DNA from: Glaciimonas immobilis
GTDB taxonomy: Bacteria > Pseudomonadota > Gammaproteobacteria > Burkholderiales > Burkholderiaceae_D
DNA: 64,000 bases
Assembly (NCBI RefSeq): GCF_011947285.1
Contig: NZ_JAAOZT010000005.1
Location: forward strand, 1 to 64,000
Reading direction: 5' to 3'
Part shown: positions 56,749-64,000 of the stretch, piece after piece
Layout: the number at the start of each line of letters is the position of its first letter
Numbering within the stretch: position 1 is the stretch's first letter
Position numbers and translations under genes: made by a program
The notes under the pieces: generated by a model
Seen by the model: the letters and a program-made list of their open reading frames with translations, nothing else
The model's database searches: none
What the model was told of the DNA's origin: nothing

Positions 56749-57309
56749 TTAGTTCCCTGTTCCGCTCATTGCTCTGTCAATGTCGACTGACTGCGCAAGC
56801 TGTAACGGTAAATAAGTAAAAGTAATACGTTCGTTTTCGATTTTGTCGAGGCGGTAGTTTGGCACCAGTACATCGCCAACCTGCGGACTTTCCAACTTCC
56901 CGCATCCCTGACACAGAATGATGGTTTGCTCGCCTTTGGATAAGATGATTTTGCGTTGCGCCCCATCGACCCAGACCCCGCTAACCGTGAACGGGATAGG
57001 CGGTGCGCGAACAGGTTCCGGCGGCGGCTGGATTACTGCAGCACCGCCTGCGCCCATGCCTGCATCGGCATTGGCGACCGGCGCGATAATCGGAGGTCCT
57101 TGATAGGGAAATAAATTGCGCGACGCAAGCGCAGTGAGCTCGGGCAATCCATCATTTTTTGCGGAGCCAATGGCGCGCTGCGGCTTGACTTTAGGCGAAC
57201 GCGTGTCGACATGGGGCGGATCTTCCTGCGCATCTTCGGTCAACATTGCATAACCGCAAGCGACAATGGTCAATGGTAAGAGTACCCGAAGGTAAAGTGG
57301 TATTTTCAT
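56749..57309 (-). CDS. GspC/PilP-like inner-membrane protein
   Basis: 186 residues. One N-terminal membrane segment (about 5-22) precedes a Pro/Ala-rich linker. A beta-domain of HR/PilP type follows from about residue 105 (IPFTVSGVWVDGAQRKIILSKGEQ, then VGDVLVPNYRLDKIENERITFTY). A Cys-x-x-Cys, ILCQGCGKLES, sits in the domain. It probably links the inner-membrane platform to the secretin in the periplasm. Its start overlaps the PilO-like stop by 4 nt. Confidence 0.8.
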   Translation of the reverse strand: MKIPLYLRVLLPLTIVACGYAMLTEDAQEDPPHVDTRSPKVKPQRAIGSAKNDGLPELTALASRNLFPYQGPPIIAPVANADAGMGAGGAAVIQPPPEPVRAPPIPFTVSGVWVDGAQRKIILSKGEQTIILCQGCGKLESPQVGDVLVPNYRLDKIENERITFTYLPLQLAQSVDIDRAMSGTGN

Positions 57310-58163
57310 TTGATCATCCCCTTGCCCGCTTTCATAGTCTCGGCCGTCATATCGACCGCGCCGGCCTGATTTACGTTGGCCCGTACCGGCTGCGCAGGCG
57401 GTTGCGCGGCGCCTTTTGCTGGGTCACGCACGGCAGCATTGTGCTGCCCGGCATCCTTCGGCATAGACAACCGCATCTCAATTGACAACATTTTTTCTGA
57501 AGGATTTTTTCTGGTCAATGAAAACGATTCCGCTTCAACACCGGGCATATTTGCCAGTTCATCCATCATCTGCCGGAACTGCGGATAACTCCCCACCGTA
57601 GGCAGCGTAATCAGCACGCGTCCTTCCGATTTAGCATCTTTCCCGCGCTGCATCTGCTGGTATTTCACTTCACGCGTATCCAGTTGATATTTTTTGGCCA
57701 AATCAAGAAGGTCTTGTTGTGCGACCGAAGCCATGGCCAGCGTCGCGGGAGCGCCGTTCGTCGTGTTCCTTAATTCTTTTGTACGCGCAGCCTGAAGCGT
57801 CGCATTTTGCGTCAATTGATTCTGTAGTCCGCTGATTGCCGGGCGCACAAAGGCGATATCGGCGGATACCGCCACGATAAGCAGCACGCCTACGCCTAAG
57901 CCGGGCAATCCCATTACGCCGGCGATCCGATACCATTCCCATTTGAGGCGCAGTGGCAAACGCTGTAGCACCGCTTGCGACATCAGGCTTGATTCTGGAT
58001 GAGGCACCAATTTAGATGCCAGCTTAGATTCGCCCTGAGGTCCAAGCCGAGCCCCCGCCTGCGCTGCTGACCGGCGTCTCAACTGCGCTACCATGTGCGA
58101 AATCGATTGCGATATCGTTTGCGATATCTTTTTTAATTGAAAAGTCGGGACGTTCATTTCCAC
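57306..58163 (-). CDS. PilO-like inner-membrane alignment protein
   Basis: 285 residues. A long basic cytoplasmic N-terminus (about 1-85, rich in Gln/Ser/Arg) precedes one membrane segment (about 90-112, MGLPGLGVGVLLIVAVSADI). A coiled-coil region follows (LQNQLTQNATLQAARTKEL), then a PilO-type ferredoxin-like domain (YPQFRQMMDELANMPGVEAESFSLTRK). It is the alignment subcomplex partner of the PilN-like protein. The start overlaps the PilN-like stop by 10 nt. The extended N-terminus is longer than typical PilO. Confidence 0.8.
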   Translation of the reverse strand: MEMNVPTFQLKKISQTISQSISHMVAQLRRRSAAQAGARLGPQGESKLASKLVPHPESSLMSQAVLQRLPLRLKWEWYRIAGVMGLPGLGVGVLLIVAVSADIAFVRPAISGLQNQLTQNATLQAARTKELRNTTNGAPATLAMASVAQQDLLDLAKKYQLDTREVKYQQMQRGKDAKSEGRVLITLPTVGSYPQFRQMMDELANMPGVEAESFSLTRKNPSEKMLSIEMRLSMPKDAGQHNAAVRDPAKGAAQPPAQPVRANVNQAGAVDMTAETMKAGKGMIK

Positions 58164-58660
58164 CCCAGTACCAGACTTGCGTCCAAGATCCAGCCATCCT
58201 TGATGACTTCATTTTGAGCATGGCGCTGCAAAAAAACTTCGTTCCCAAACTGTGACTTGAGGCGATCTACCAGACTAAATAGCGCGTCGCTCGATTTCGC
58301 GTTGACGTGTAACTGCATGCGGCCACGACCTAAATCGGTCTCGATCCGTAGCAAACTGATGTCGTCCGACATTGCGGCTTCAATCCGCTTAAGGACGGTA
58401 ATTGCGGATTCCGTCGACGTATTTATCACAGACGTTCCTGCCAATTTAATGGCGCGCCGGTGGCTATCTACCTTGCTCTGCAAAGTAGCCAGCTGGCCGC
58501 TTTTGGCTTCCAGGCGATCGGTTTGCCGACTCATCACGCCAATATCCTGCAAAAGCACTAAACTGGCAGCAACGGTAATGATCAAAGCGACGACAATAAA
58601 AACAGGAAGAAACCGCTCTGTCGCAACGACCGGGTTAGTACTCCGCTTATAAAGAGACAT
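58154..58660 (-). CDS. PilN-like inner-membrane protein
   Basis: 168 residues. A short cytoplasmic N-terminus (SLYKRSTNPVVATERFLP) is followed by a membrane segment (about 18-40) and a coiled coil (MSRQTDRLEAKSGQLATLQSK). A small ferredoxin-like domain (about 85-160) contains AITVLKRIEAAMSDDISLLRIE. It matches the arrangement of PilN, whose N-terminus binds PilM. It overlaps the PilM-like gene by 14 nt, and its product is probably the PilO-like partner. Confidence 0.8.
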   Translation of the reverse strand: MSLYKRSTNPVVATERFLPVFIVVALIITVAASLVLLQDIGVMSRQTDRLEAKSGQLATLQSKVDSHRRAIKLAGTSVINTSTESAITVLKRIEAAMSDDISLLRIETDLGRGRMQLHVNAKSSDALFSLVDRLKSQFGNEVFLQRHAQNEVIKDGWILDASLVLGWK

Positions 58661-59438
58661 TTTTACTCTCCTGCGTTATGCTGACATGTGTGCCAACTGT
58701 TTCAGCCCCAGCTAATATGCCTAGGTCAAGTTGGCTGCTCTGAGACTGACTAGCGCTAACGACGTAGTCGATCACGTGAATATCGGTCGGGAAATAATTT
58801 GCCATCATTGAGGCAGCCATCACAGCTTGTTCCGGTGTTTGCCCGGTGCCGGGTAACGCAAAGGCGTTTACCCACAGACGGTCCCGCCGGAACGCGAACT
58901 CGTAACCGTCCGAATGACGGACCACGTAAACAGCATCGGGGTGCGAAGAACCAGAATATGCTTTGATCGACTCTGTCAATACTGTGCTCAACCCTAACAA
59001 CCGGATTGCGTTTTTTTTGCAGGCGCTCACGATCTCATCGACGATATCGCGCCGAATCGCGCTGGCAATTGCCGCGCAACCAAACCGCTCCTGTGCAATT
59101 TCACAATACCAATCTGCCCGTGCGATACCGTATTGCTGTTCCAGCATCGACTCTGCGTAAGCAATGCGATCGGCGGGCACAATAACCTCGTCCTGCCATG
59201 GTAAAATCATGTGGTGCACGTAGGGATATCCCACTGAAACCGCTATCGCGTCAAACAGTGACAACGAACCACGCGGCAGCTGAGCAAGAATGGCATCGAG
59301 CGTGGCGACGCGATCTGCGGCACTACCCGCCGTCGACAACATCGGAAACGGCTGCGCCTGAGCCATCGGGCTCCCCCCCGGCCGGACTGAACTTTCTGTG
59401 CCGATTACGGCAATATATTTATTCCATCGCAATGACAC
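58647..59438 (-). CDS. PilM-like cytoplasmic actin-fold protein (degenerate)
   Basis: 263 residues with no membrane segment. Position and features suit a PilM/GspL-cyto-like actin-fold protein: RGSLSLFDAIAVSVGYPYVHHM, EIAQERFGCAAIASAIRRDIVDEIVSACKK and LRLLGLSTVLTESIKAY-like segments. The glycine-rich ATP motifs of PilM are weak, so it may not bind nucleotide. It would bind the PilN-like N-terminus and couple it to the ATPase. It overlaps the gspE end by 20 nt. The name is an inference from gene order as much as sequence. Confidence 0.65.
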   Translation of the reverse strand: MSLRWNKYIAVIGTESSVRPGGSPMAQAQPFPMLSTAGSAADRVATLDAILAQLPRGSLSLFDAIAVSVGYPYVHHMILPWQDEVIVPADRIAYAESMLEQQYGIARADWYCEIAQERFGCAAIASAIRRDIVDEIVSACKKNAIRLLGLSTVLTESIKAYSGSSHPDAVYVVRHSDGYEFAFRRDRLWVNAFALPGTGQTPEQAVMAASMMANYFPTDIHVIDYVVSASQSQSSQLDLGILAGAETVGTHVSITQESKNVSL

Positions 59439-61071
59439 GCTGCACCTCTTGTAATGTAGTTTTTCCTTGCAGAACGGCGGACATCGCCACTTCGCTCATT
59501 GATACAAATCCTTCTGCCTTGGCGATTGCCTTCAGTTCACGCATAGGCACCTTCTGGATCACAGCGTCTTTGAAAGCTTCGCTACAACGCAGAATTTCCG
59601 CTAATGCGATGCGCCCGTGAAAACCAGTAAAGCGGCAGGCGTCGCAACCTGGCCCAGCCATCAAGTTGGCGTTCTGACCTGTAACGCCGGAATGCAGAGG
59701 ATGCAAGCCTTCGGTCGGGGGCAGCGCACTTTCAGCAACCGGTACCGAGCATGTGGGGCAATTGCGTCGGACTAACCGCTGGGCCACGACGCCGTTGAGT
59801 GCTTCCAAAAGACTAGCGGGCTCAACTCCCATATAAAGAAACCGTTCCAGTACGCTAAACACGCCATTTGCATGGACCGAGGACAGCACCAGATGGCCTG
59901 TCAACGCGGCCTGCACGGCGATACCCGCAGTTTCTGTATCGCGGATTTCTCCCACCAGAATGATGTCGGGATCGTGCCGCAAAATGGATCGGAGACCTTT
60001 GGCAAACGTCAGGCCTTTCTTATCGTTGACCGGAATTTGTAGCACGCCGTGCAATTGATACTCCACCGGATCTTCGATCGTGATGAGCTTTTCTTCACCG
60101 CTGTTAAGTTCAGAAAGCGTCGCGTACAATGTCGTCGATTTTCCGCTCCCGGTCGGACCGGTGACCAGCACCATACCGTGTGGGATCTTGACCAGACTGC
60201 GAATCCGATCTAGCGTATGGATATCGAAACCTAAAGTTTCTAGTTTGATGGCCTGATTCTGGCTGGATTTGTCCAGCACGCGCAGCACCGCATCTTCACC
60301 ATGAATACTCGGCATAACGGATACCCGAAAATCGATATTCCGAGACTGGATACAAGCCTTGAAACGTCCGTCCTGTGGGATACGCCGCTCGCCAATATCC
60401 ATGCCGCCAAGTACTTTAATGCGTGAGATGGTCTGCTCGGCAAACTCGCTACCCTGTACTTCAGTGATCGCCTGCAAAACACCATCAATGCGATATTTAA
60501 CGACCAGGCCGTCATCAACACTTTCCAGATGGATGTCGCTGGCACGCGATTGCAATGCATCAAAAAGTGTCGAATTGAGCAGTTTGACGACCGGGCTTTG
60601 ATCCTGCGAAATCGTACTTAACGATATCTCCACAACGTCGTCGGTTTGTCGCTCAGATTTATCTTGCTGGAACTGATCGATCGCACGCTCCTGCGCCTCA
60701 ATCAATTGAAGCCGTTGCGTCACCGCATCGGGGATCGTGATCGCCAGCATCGCTGCATGTTCACTAGCCAGCCGTTGGGTCCAGTTTCGCGACGGAATTG
60801 AATCGGGGCGCCCCATTACCAGATGGAGCACGCCGTCGACGCGTATCGGCAAAATCTGTTTTTCCAGTACGCGCGCCAAGGGCATAATGTCAAAGTCACA
60901 ATCCGCCGCTAATACTATCTCGGCGGGGATCGCCACCAGACCCATCATGCCAGCGACCTTTTCGAGCATCTCTGGATGGGTATTTAATAGCTGAGAAATT
61001 CCTGGCTCGCCGCTATCCGCCATATAAGCAGATAACCACGCTGGCACATCTATATTGAGGTTATTGGTCAT
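59419..61071 (-). CDS. GspE/PilB-type secretion ATPase
   Basis: 550 residues. An N1-like domain (about 30-150) precedes the ATPase core: Walker A GPTGSGKST (305-313), an Asp box in ITIEDPVEYQ, Walker B DIILVGEIRD and a His box in GHLVLSSVHANG. Near the end, a zinc-binding four-cysteine motif is formed by CPTC (about 444) and CDAC (about 486). It is a hexameric motor for pseudopilus or pilus assembly on the inner membrane. The start overlaps the gspF stop by 4 nt. Confidence 0.95.
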   Translation of the reverse strand: MTNNLNIDVPAWLSAYMADSGEPGISQLLNTHPEMLEKVAGMMGLVAIPAEIVLAADCDFDIMPLARVLEKQILPIRVDGVLHLVMGRPDSIPSRNWTQRLASEHAAMLAITIPDAVTQRLQLIEAQERAIDQFQQDKSERQTDDVVEISLSTISQDQSPVVKLLNSTLFDALQSRASDIHLESVDDGLVVKYRIDGVLQAITEVQGSEFAEQTISRIKVLGGMDIGERRIPQDGRFKACIQSRNIDFRVSVMPSIHGEDAVLRVLDKSSQNQAIKLETLGFDIHTLDRIRSLVKIPHGMVLVTGPTGSGKSTTLYATLSELNSGEEKLITIEDPVEYQLHGVLQIPVNDKKGLTFAKGLRSILRHDPDIILVGEIRDTETAGIAVQAALTGHLVLSSVHANGVFSVLERFLYMGVEPASLLEALNGVVAQRLVRRNCPTCSVPVAESALPPTEGLHPLHSGVTGQNANLMAGPGCDACRFTGFHGRIALAEILRCSEAFKDAVIQKVPMRELKAIAKAEGFVSMSEVAMSAVLQGKTTLQEVQRVIAME

Positions 61072-62240
61072 GAGACACTTCCTGCCAACTCAAAAATCGG
61101 CATATACAGTAAAAAGACAATAGTTCCGATCAGGCCGCCAACGATAAGCATCAGAATTGGCTCAAATATTTTGCTAAACATTTCGATGGCACGCGTTAGC
61201 GCTTCATCATGAAACTGCGCAATCCGCTCACACATTCCGGCCAGATCGCCACTTTTTTCACCGACTCGGAGTAACCGTGCTGCCACCGGGGTTGTTAGAT
61301 TTGCTTCCACCAACGCGCCCGCCACCCCGCGCCCCTCCTCCACATGCCGAACCACTTGTTGAAGGTCTGCCTGACGGTCTGCCGGGAGCAACTTTCCGGT
61401 TAATTTCAGCGCATCAACGACTTGCATTCCGCCCAGCAACAACAAACCGAAAGTCCGGTAAAATCGTGCCAGTACAAACAAAACCCGCTGCTCATTGAGG
61501 CGTTTAATACTCCACACCATTTTCCATAAGGCGTTTTTGACCTTGGCTGTACGTAAAGCCATCACACTGGTAGCGACGACGCCGCCCAACGCAATTAATA
61601 GTTCCATCCCGTGTTCAGTGACCATCCCGGCCCACCACACCATTAACTGTGCAGTGCCATTGAGGTCTTTCATGCCGCTAAAGACCGTGGCAAAGCGCGG
61701 AATCACAAACACCACGAGAAAGCCCAGAATCAACGCGCCGACAGACACGACGATCAGTGGATACATCAGGGCGCTCCAGACTTTCTTTTTTAATCCGGCA
61801 ATCTGCACTTCATAGTGATGAAACCGGCCCAGCGCCTGCGGTAACTGCCCGCTGTGTTCGGACGACGCGACACTGGCAATCAGTAGCGTCGGAAATATCT
61901 CGGACTGCTGCTCCATTGCTTGTGACAAAGGTTGGCCGCGGTATAAATATGTCAGCAGCCCGTCCAGTACTTCTTTATGTTCTTCATTGGCAGATTTTTC
62001 GGCCAGTGCCTCTATTGCTTCGACCAATGCCAGTCCGGCATCCAATAGCGCAATCAGTTCCTGAATAAACAGGGCAAGTAAAAATTTGCTGCGCTTTTTA
62101 GCGCGCTGCTTTACTTCTTTTATGCGTAATACCTGGCCCAGCTTGGCACATTGACTTGTCGCATCGTTGCCATCTTTAGCTTGCACAATATGGTGCTCAG
62201 CATGTCCATCTCGCAGGACCAGCACGTCGAACTGCTTCAT
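61068..62240 (-). CDS. GspF/PilC-type platform protein
   Basis: 390 residues. Two repeated GspF helical domains (about 45-165 and 250-380) each lead into membrane segments (LYPLIVVSVGALILGFLVVFVI near 160, LLIALGGVVATSVMAL near 215, ILMLIVGGLIGTIVFLLYMPIF near the end). The motifs FIQELIALLDAGLALVEAIEAL and GVAGALVEA fit the family. It forms the inner-membrane platform that turns with the ATPase. The ATGA overlap with the lytic transglycosylase stop shows coupling. Confidence 0.95.
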   Translation of the reverse strand: MKQFDVLVLRDGHAEHHIVQAKDGNDATSQCAKLGQVLRIKEVKQRAKKRSKFLLALFIQELIALLDAGLALVEAIEALAEKSANEEHKEVLDGLLTYLYRGQPLSQAMEQQSEIFPTLLIASVASSEHSGQLPQALGRFHHYEVQIAGLKKKVWSALMYPLIVVSVGALILGFLVVFVIPRFATVFSGMKDLNGTAQLMVWWAGMVTEHGMELLIALGGVVATSVMALRTAKVKNALWKMVWSIKRLNEQRVLFVLARFYRTFGLLLLGGMQVVDALKLTGKLLPADRQADLQQVVRHVEEGRGVAGALVEANLTTPVAARLLRVGEKSGDLAGMCERIAQFHDEALTRAIEMFSKIFEPILMLIVGGLIGTIVFLLYMPIFELAGSVS

Positions 62241-62737
62241 CGGGCGCTCGTACTTAATTGCGGGATCGGGGTGAATTTCGCGGCCCCAATCCTGATTGGC
62301 CGGTTTTTCAAGACGCGATATTGTCCGGCGACCTTTTTAATATAGCGCCGCCTTGCTACTGTGCGGTTGGCGCCGATGCCAGCGTTATAGGCCCCAACCG
62401 CAGTCCAGTTGTACCCAACGCGACCGACAAACTCAGCCAATATCCACGCGCCAACCATCACCGAGGTGCATGGCTCCGTCATCAAGCGTTTCTCTGTGAT
62501 ACCGAATGCGGCCAATCGTGGGAAGTGCAGCTTATTAATTTGCATCAGGCCGACATCATGCGAACCGTCATTGTTAGTGTTGTAAGCGGCTACATTCATA
62601 CCCGACTCAACATGCGCGATTGCCTGTAGCAAAAGCGGATCAATGTTGTAGCGTGCACCGGCTTCCTCCCAACAGGCAGCATGTGATGGGGCTACTGCCG
62701 CGATGCATAAAGTGAGGGCTATCGTTGATATGTTCAT
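62237..62737 (-). CDS. Lytic transglycosylase, VirB1/IagB/PilT-like, SLT family
   Basis: 166 residues. A signal peptide (about 1-20, AVAPSHA) precedes the mature ACWEEAGARYNIDPLLLQAIAHVESG, with catalytic Glu44, then HDVGLMQINKLHFPRL and VGAYNAGIGAN, the SLT family 1 signatures. The short size and placement match the specialised peptidoglycan hydrolases of type III/IV secretion and type IVb pilus clusters. Such a gene is not part of standard T2SS operons. It opens a path through the wall for the machine. It is flanked by gspF (overlap) and gspG. Confidence 0.92.
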   Translation of the reverse strand: MNISTIALTLCIAAVAPSHAACWEEAGARYNIDPLLLQAIAHVESGMNVAAYNTNNDGSHDVGLMQINKLHFPRLAAFGITEKRLMTEPCTSVMVGAWILAEFVGRVGYNWTAVGAYNAGIGANRTVARRRYIKKVAGQYRVLKNRPIRIGAAKFTPIPQLSTSAR

Positions 62738-62740
62738 ACG

Positions 62741-63178
62741 TTAGAAACCCCTCGTAATATCTTTATTTTTGCCGGAACCTCCGAGTTGACCATCAGCACC
62801 CAACGACAAAATTTCAACTTCGTGCGTTGCATTAGCATCGCGCGCCGGGTTATGCCAGACATACGCATGATCCCAGGGATCTTTTGGCACTTCATTGTTC
62901 AGGTAAGGGCCTTTCCAGTTATTTTCGCCAGCGGGCTGGACGATCAACGCTTCCAATCCTTGCTCTTCGGTTGGATACTCCCCAGTATCTATACGATATT
63001 GGCCCAGCACGTCGGCTAATGTTTTCATTTGCGACGCAGCGGCGCTCTCTTTTGCCTGCTCGATTTTTCCGAATAGTTTTGGACCGACATAGCCTGCCAG
63101 CAGTGCCGTGATCAACAGAACCACTAACAACTCAAGCAACGTAAAACCGCGTTGGAATTTGGATTTTAAATTCATCAT
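62741..63178 (-). CDS. gspG: Major pseudopilin GspG
   Basis: The start is taken at the ATG with AAGGA 7 nt upstream (63176-63178); adjacent ATGs leave the choice open by one to two codons. About 145 residues. The prepilin leader ends QRG before FTLLELLVVLLITALLAGYVGPKLFGKI, with Glu5. The C-terminus DPWDHAYVWHNP and LGADGQLGGSGKNKDITRGF is the calcium-binding loop of true T2SS major pseudopilins. It is the main subunit of the pseudopilus. It lies 113 nt after the DsbC-like gene. Confidence 0.95.
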   Translation of the reverse strand: MMNLKSKFQRGFTLLELLVVLLITALLAGYVGPKLFGKIEQAKESAAASQMKTLADVLGQYRIDTGEYPTEEQGLEALIVQPAGENNWKGPYLNNEVPKDPWDHAYVWHNPARDANATHEVEILSLGADGQLGGSGKNKDITRGF

Positions 63179-63291
63179 ATACATTTCCTTAATAAATCAG
63201 AGGCTGTTGAGCCGACGTAAATTTTTTGTTACCGTCACAAGGTCCCTAAGCTGCTGGACGATGATTCGGCAATAAACATTCCAGATATGGC

Positions 63292-63966
63292 TTAATGCAA
63301 TTTTTGCTCAATCGCGGCTGCGGGAGCGTAACCACTAATGCGCGTTCCATCATCAAAGATAAGGACTGGCGTTCCCCGAATATCAAAGCTGCGTCCGAGG
63401 TCCAGCAACTCTTGTAGTCGGGATGAGCAAAGTGGATTCCTGGCCGGAGATTTACCTTGCAGCATCCAGTCGCCCCACGCTGCGGATGGATCCGGTGCGC
63501 AAAGAACATCGCTCGCTTTATCACGTGAAGATGCTGATAAAAAAGGAAAAATAAAAGTATGAACGGTCAAATTTTTGATCTTGGCAAGCTCAGCCTCGAC
63601 GCGCTTGCAATAGCTACAGTTGGGATCGGAAAAAACTGCAATTTGACGCTTGCCGGTGCCCTGAATGCGTGTAACCGATTTCTCCATCGGTAGACGGTTC
63701 CAGAGGTTTTTATCTGCGCTTTTGACATCATTTAGTGCCACGGTCTGACGAGAAAAAGCGCCGCGAATATTTTTAAATAATTGGTAGTGCTCTGCAGCTG
63801 GTGCCGGTTCACCGCTATCGTATTGGCTATCTGTCAACGAAGCAAAAGTACCCAAACGCTGCGCATCATCTGGCTGCAAACCGGCGGCAATATTCGATGC
63901 CATTGCGAGGGGGGCAGATACCAGAAGAGAAAACGCTACGGCGGTCATGATGATATTTTTATGCAT
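63292..63966 (-). CDS. DsbC-like thioredoxin-fold disulfide isomerase
   Basis: 224 residues. The signal peptide ends near AMA (about 22). The thioredoxin domain has FSDPNCSYCKRVEAEL with active Cys117 and Cys120, a second cysteine pair in DVLCAPDP and NPLCSSRLQ as in DsbC, and the cis-proline loop RGTPVLIFDDGT. The N-terminal dimerisation region is short and does not look like typical DsbC. It is a periplasmic oxidoreductase, probably to fold cysteine-containing pseudopilins or secreted substrates of the operon. AGGAG lies before the ATG. First visible gene of the leftward operon; more may lie beyond the right edge. Confidence 0.88.
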   Translation of the reverse strand: MHKNIIMTAVAFSLLVSAPLAMASNIAAGLQPDDAQRLGTFASLTDSQYDSGEPAPAAEHYQLFKNIRGAFSRQTVALNDVKSADKNLWNRLPMEKSVTRIQGTGKRQIAVFSDPNCSYCKRVEAELAKIKNLTVHTFIFPFLSASSRDKASDVLCAPDPSAAWGDWMLQGKSPARNPLCSSRLQELLDLGRSFDIRGTPVLIFDDGTRISGYAPAAAIEQKLH

Positions 63967-64000
63967 GGTGGAAGGCTCCTGATGAGATGAGCAACTTTCT

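Overview
The window looks like a chromosomal segment of a beta-proteobacterium in Burkholderiales, most likely Oxalobacteraceae (Herminiimonas/Collimonas/Glaciimonas-like). The main reasons are the gene order leuC-ecn-leuD-leuB-asd-fimV-truA-trpF-trpB-trpA-accD-folC-SPOR-cvpA-purF followed by a Cys/Met PLP enzyme, the dapA-bamC-MBL block, and an exosortase-B-type EpsL beside a polyprenyl glycosylphosphotransferase. The genus is a guess. No rRNA, tRNA, CRISPR array, intact insertion sequence or origin was seen.

Layout. 1-6967: the edge of an exopolysaccharide locus (truncated glycosylphosphotransferase, EpsL, acyltransferase 3, small unknown ORF). It sits in strikingly AT-rich DNA that holds a decayed IS5-like transposase, a nested inverted-repeat element upstream of epsL, and two collinear copies of a ~113-nt noncoding repeat. 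6968-10516: a flavoprotein gene, then a decayed patch with a GH19-like fragment, a 14-nt tandem duplication and two tandem paralogous genes of unknown function, one damaged. 10517-17440: mutS with an overlapping exported-protein gene, slyD, a JmjC-type ribosomal oxygenase and a small lipoprotein with a clear terminator. 17624-28050 (mostly minus strand): MBL hydrolase, bamC, dapA, methyltransferase, trpS, site-2 protease, yciO, htpX, PHP phosphatase, alpha/beta hydrolase. 28398-31433: yjdM, a TetR regulator, a LOG-family protein and a class A beta-lactamase.

31794-51818 is a long leftward run of biosynthetic genes: leucine (leuC, leuD, leuB), the aspartate pathway (asd), tryptophan (trpF, trpB, trpA), fatty acid (accD), folate (folC), purine (purF) and sulfur amino acid synthesis. 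It is mixed with cell-surface and housekeeping genes (fimV, SPOR protein, cvpA, truA, an entericidin). Terminators are visible after asd and after the PLP enzyme.

52117-63966 is a tightly overlapping leftward operon for a pseudopilus machine: DsbC-like disulfide protein, GspG, lytic transglycosylase, GspF, GspE, PilM/PilN/PilO-like proteins, a GspC/PilP-like protein, a TPR-containing lipoprotein secretin and three further pseudopilins, followed by an orphan RcsB-like response regulator. It mixes type II secretion, type IV pilus and conjugative/IVb pilus features. It is the best candidate here for a poorly described system.
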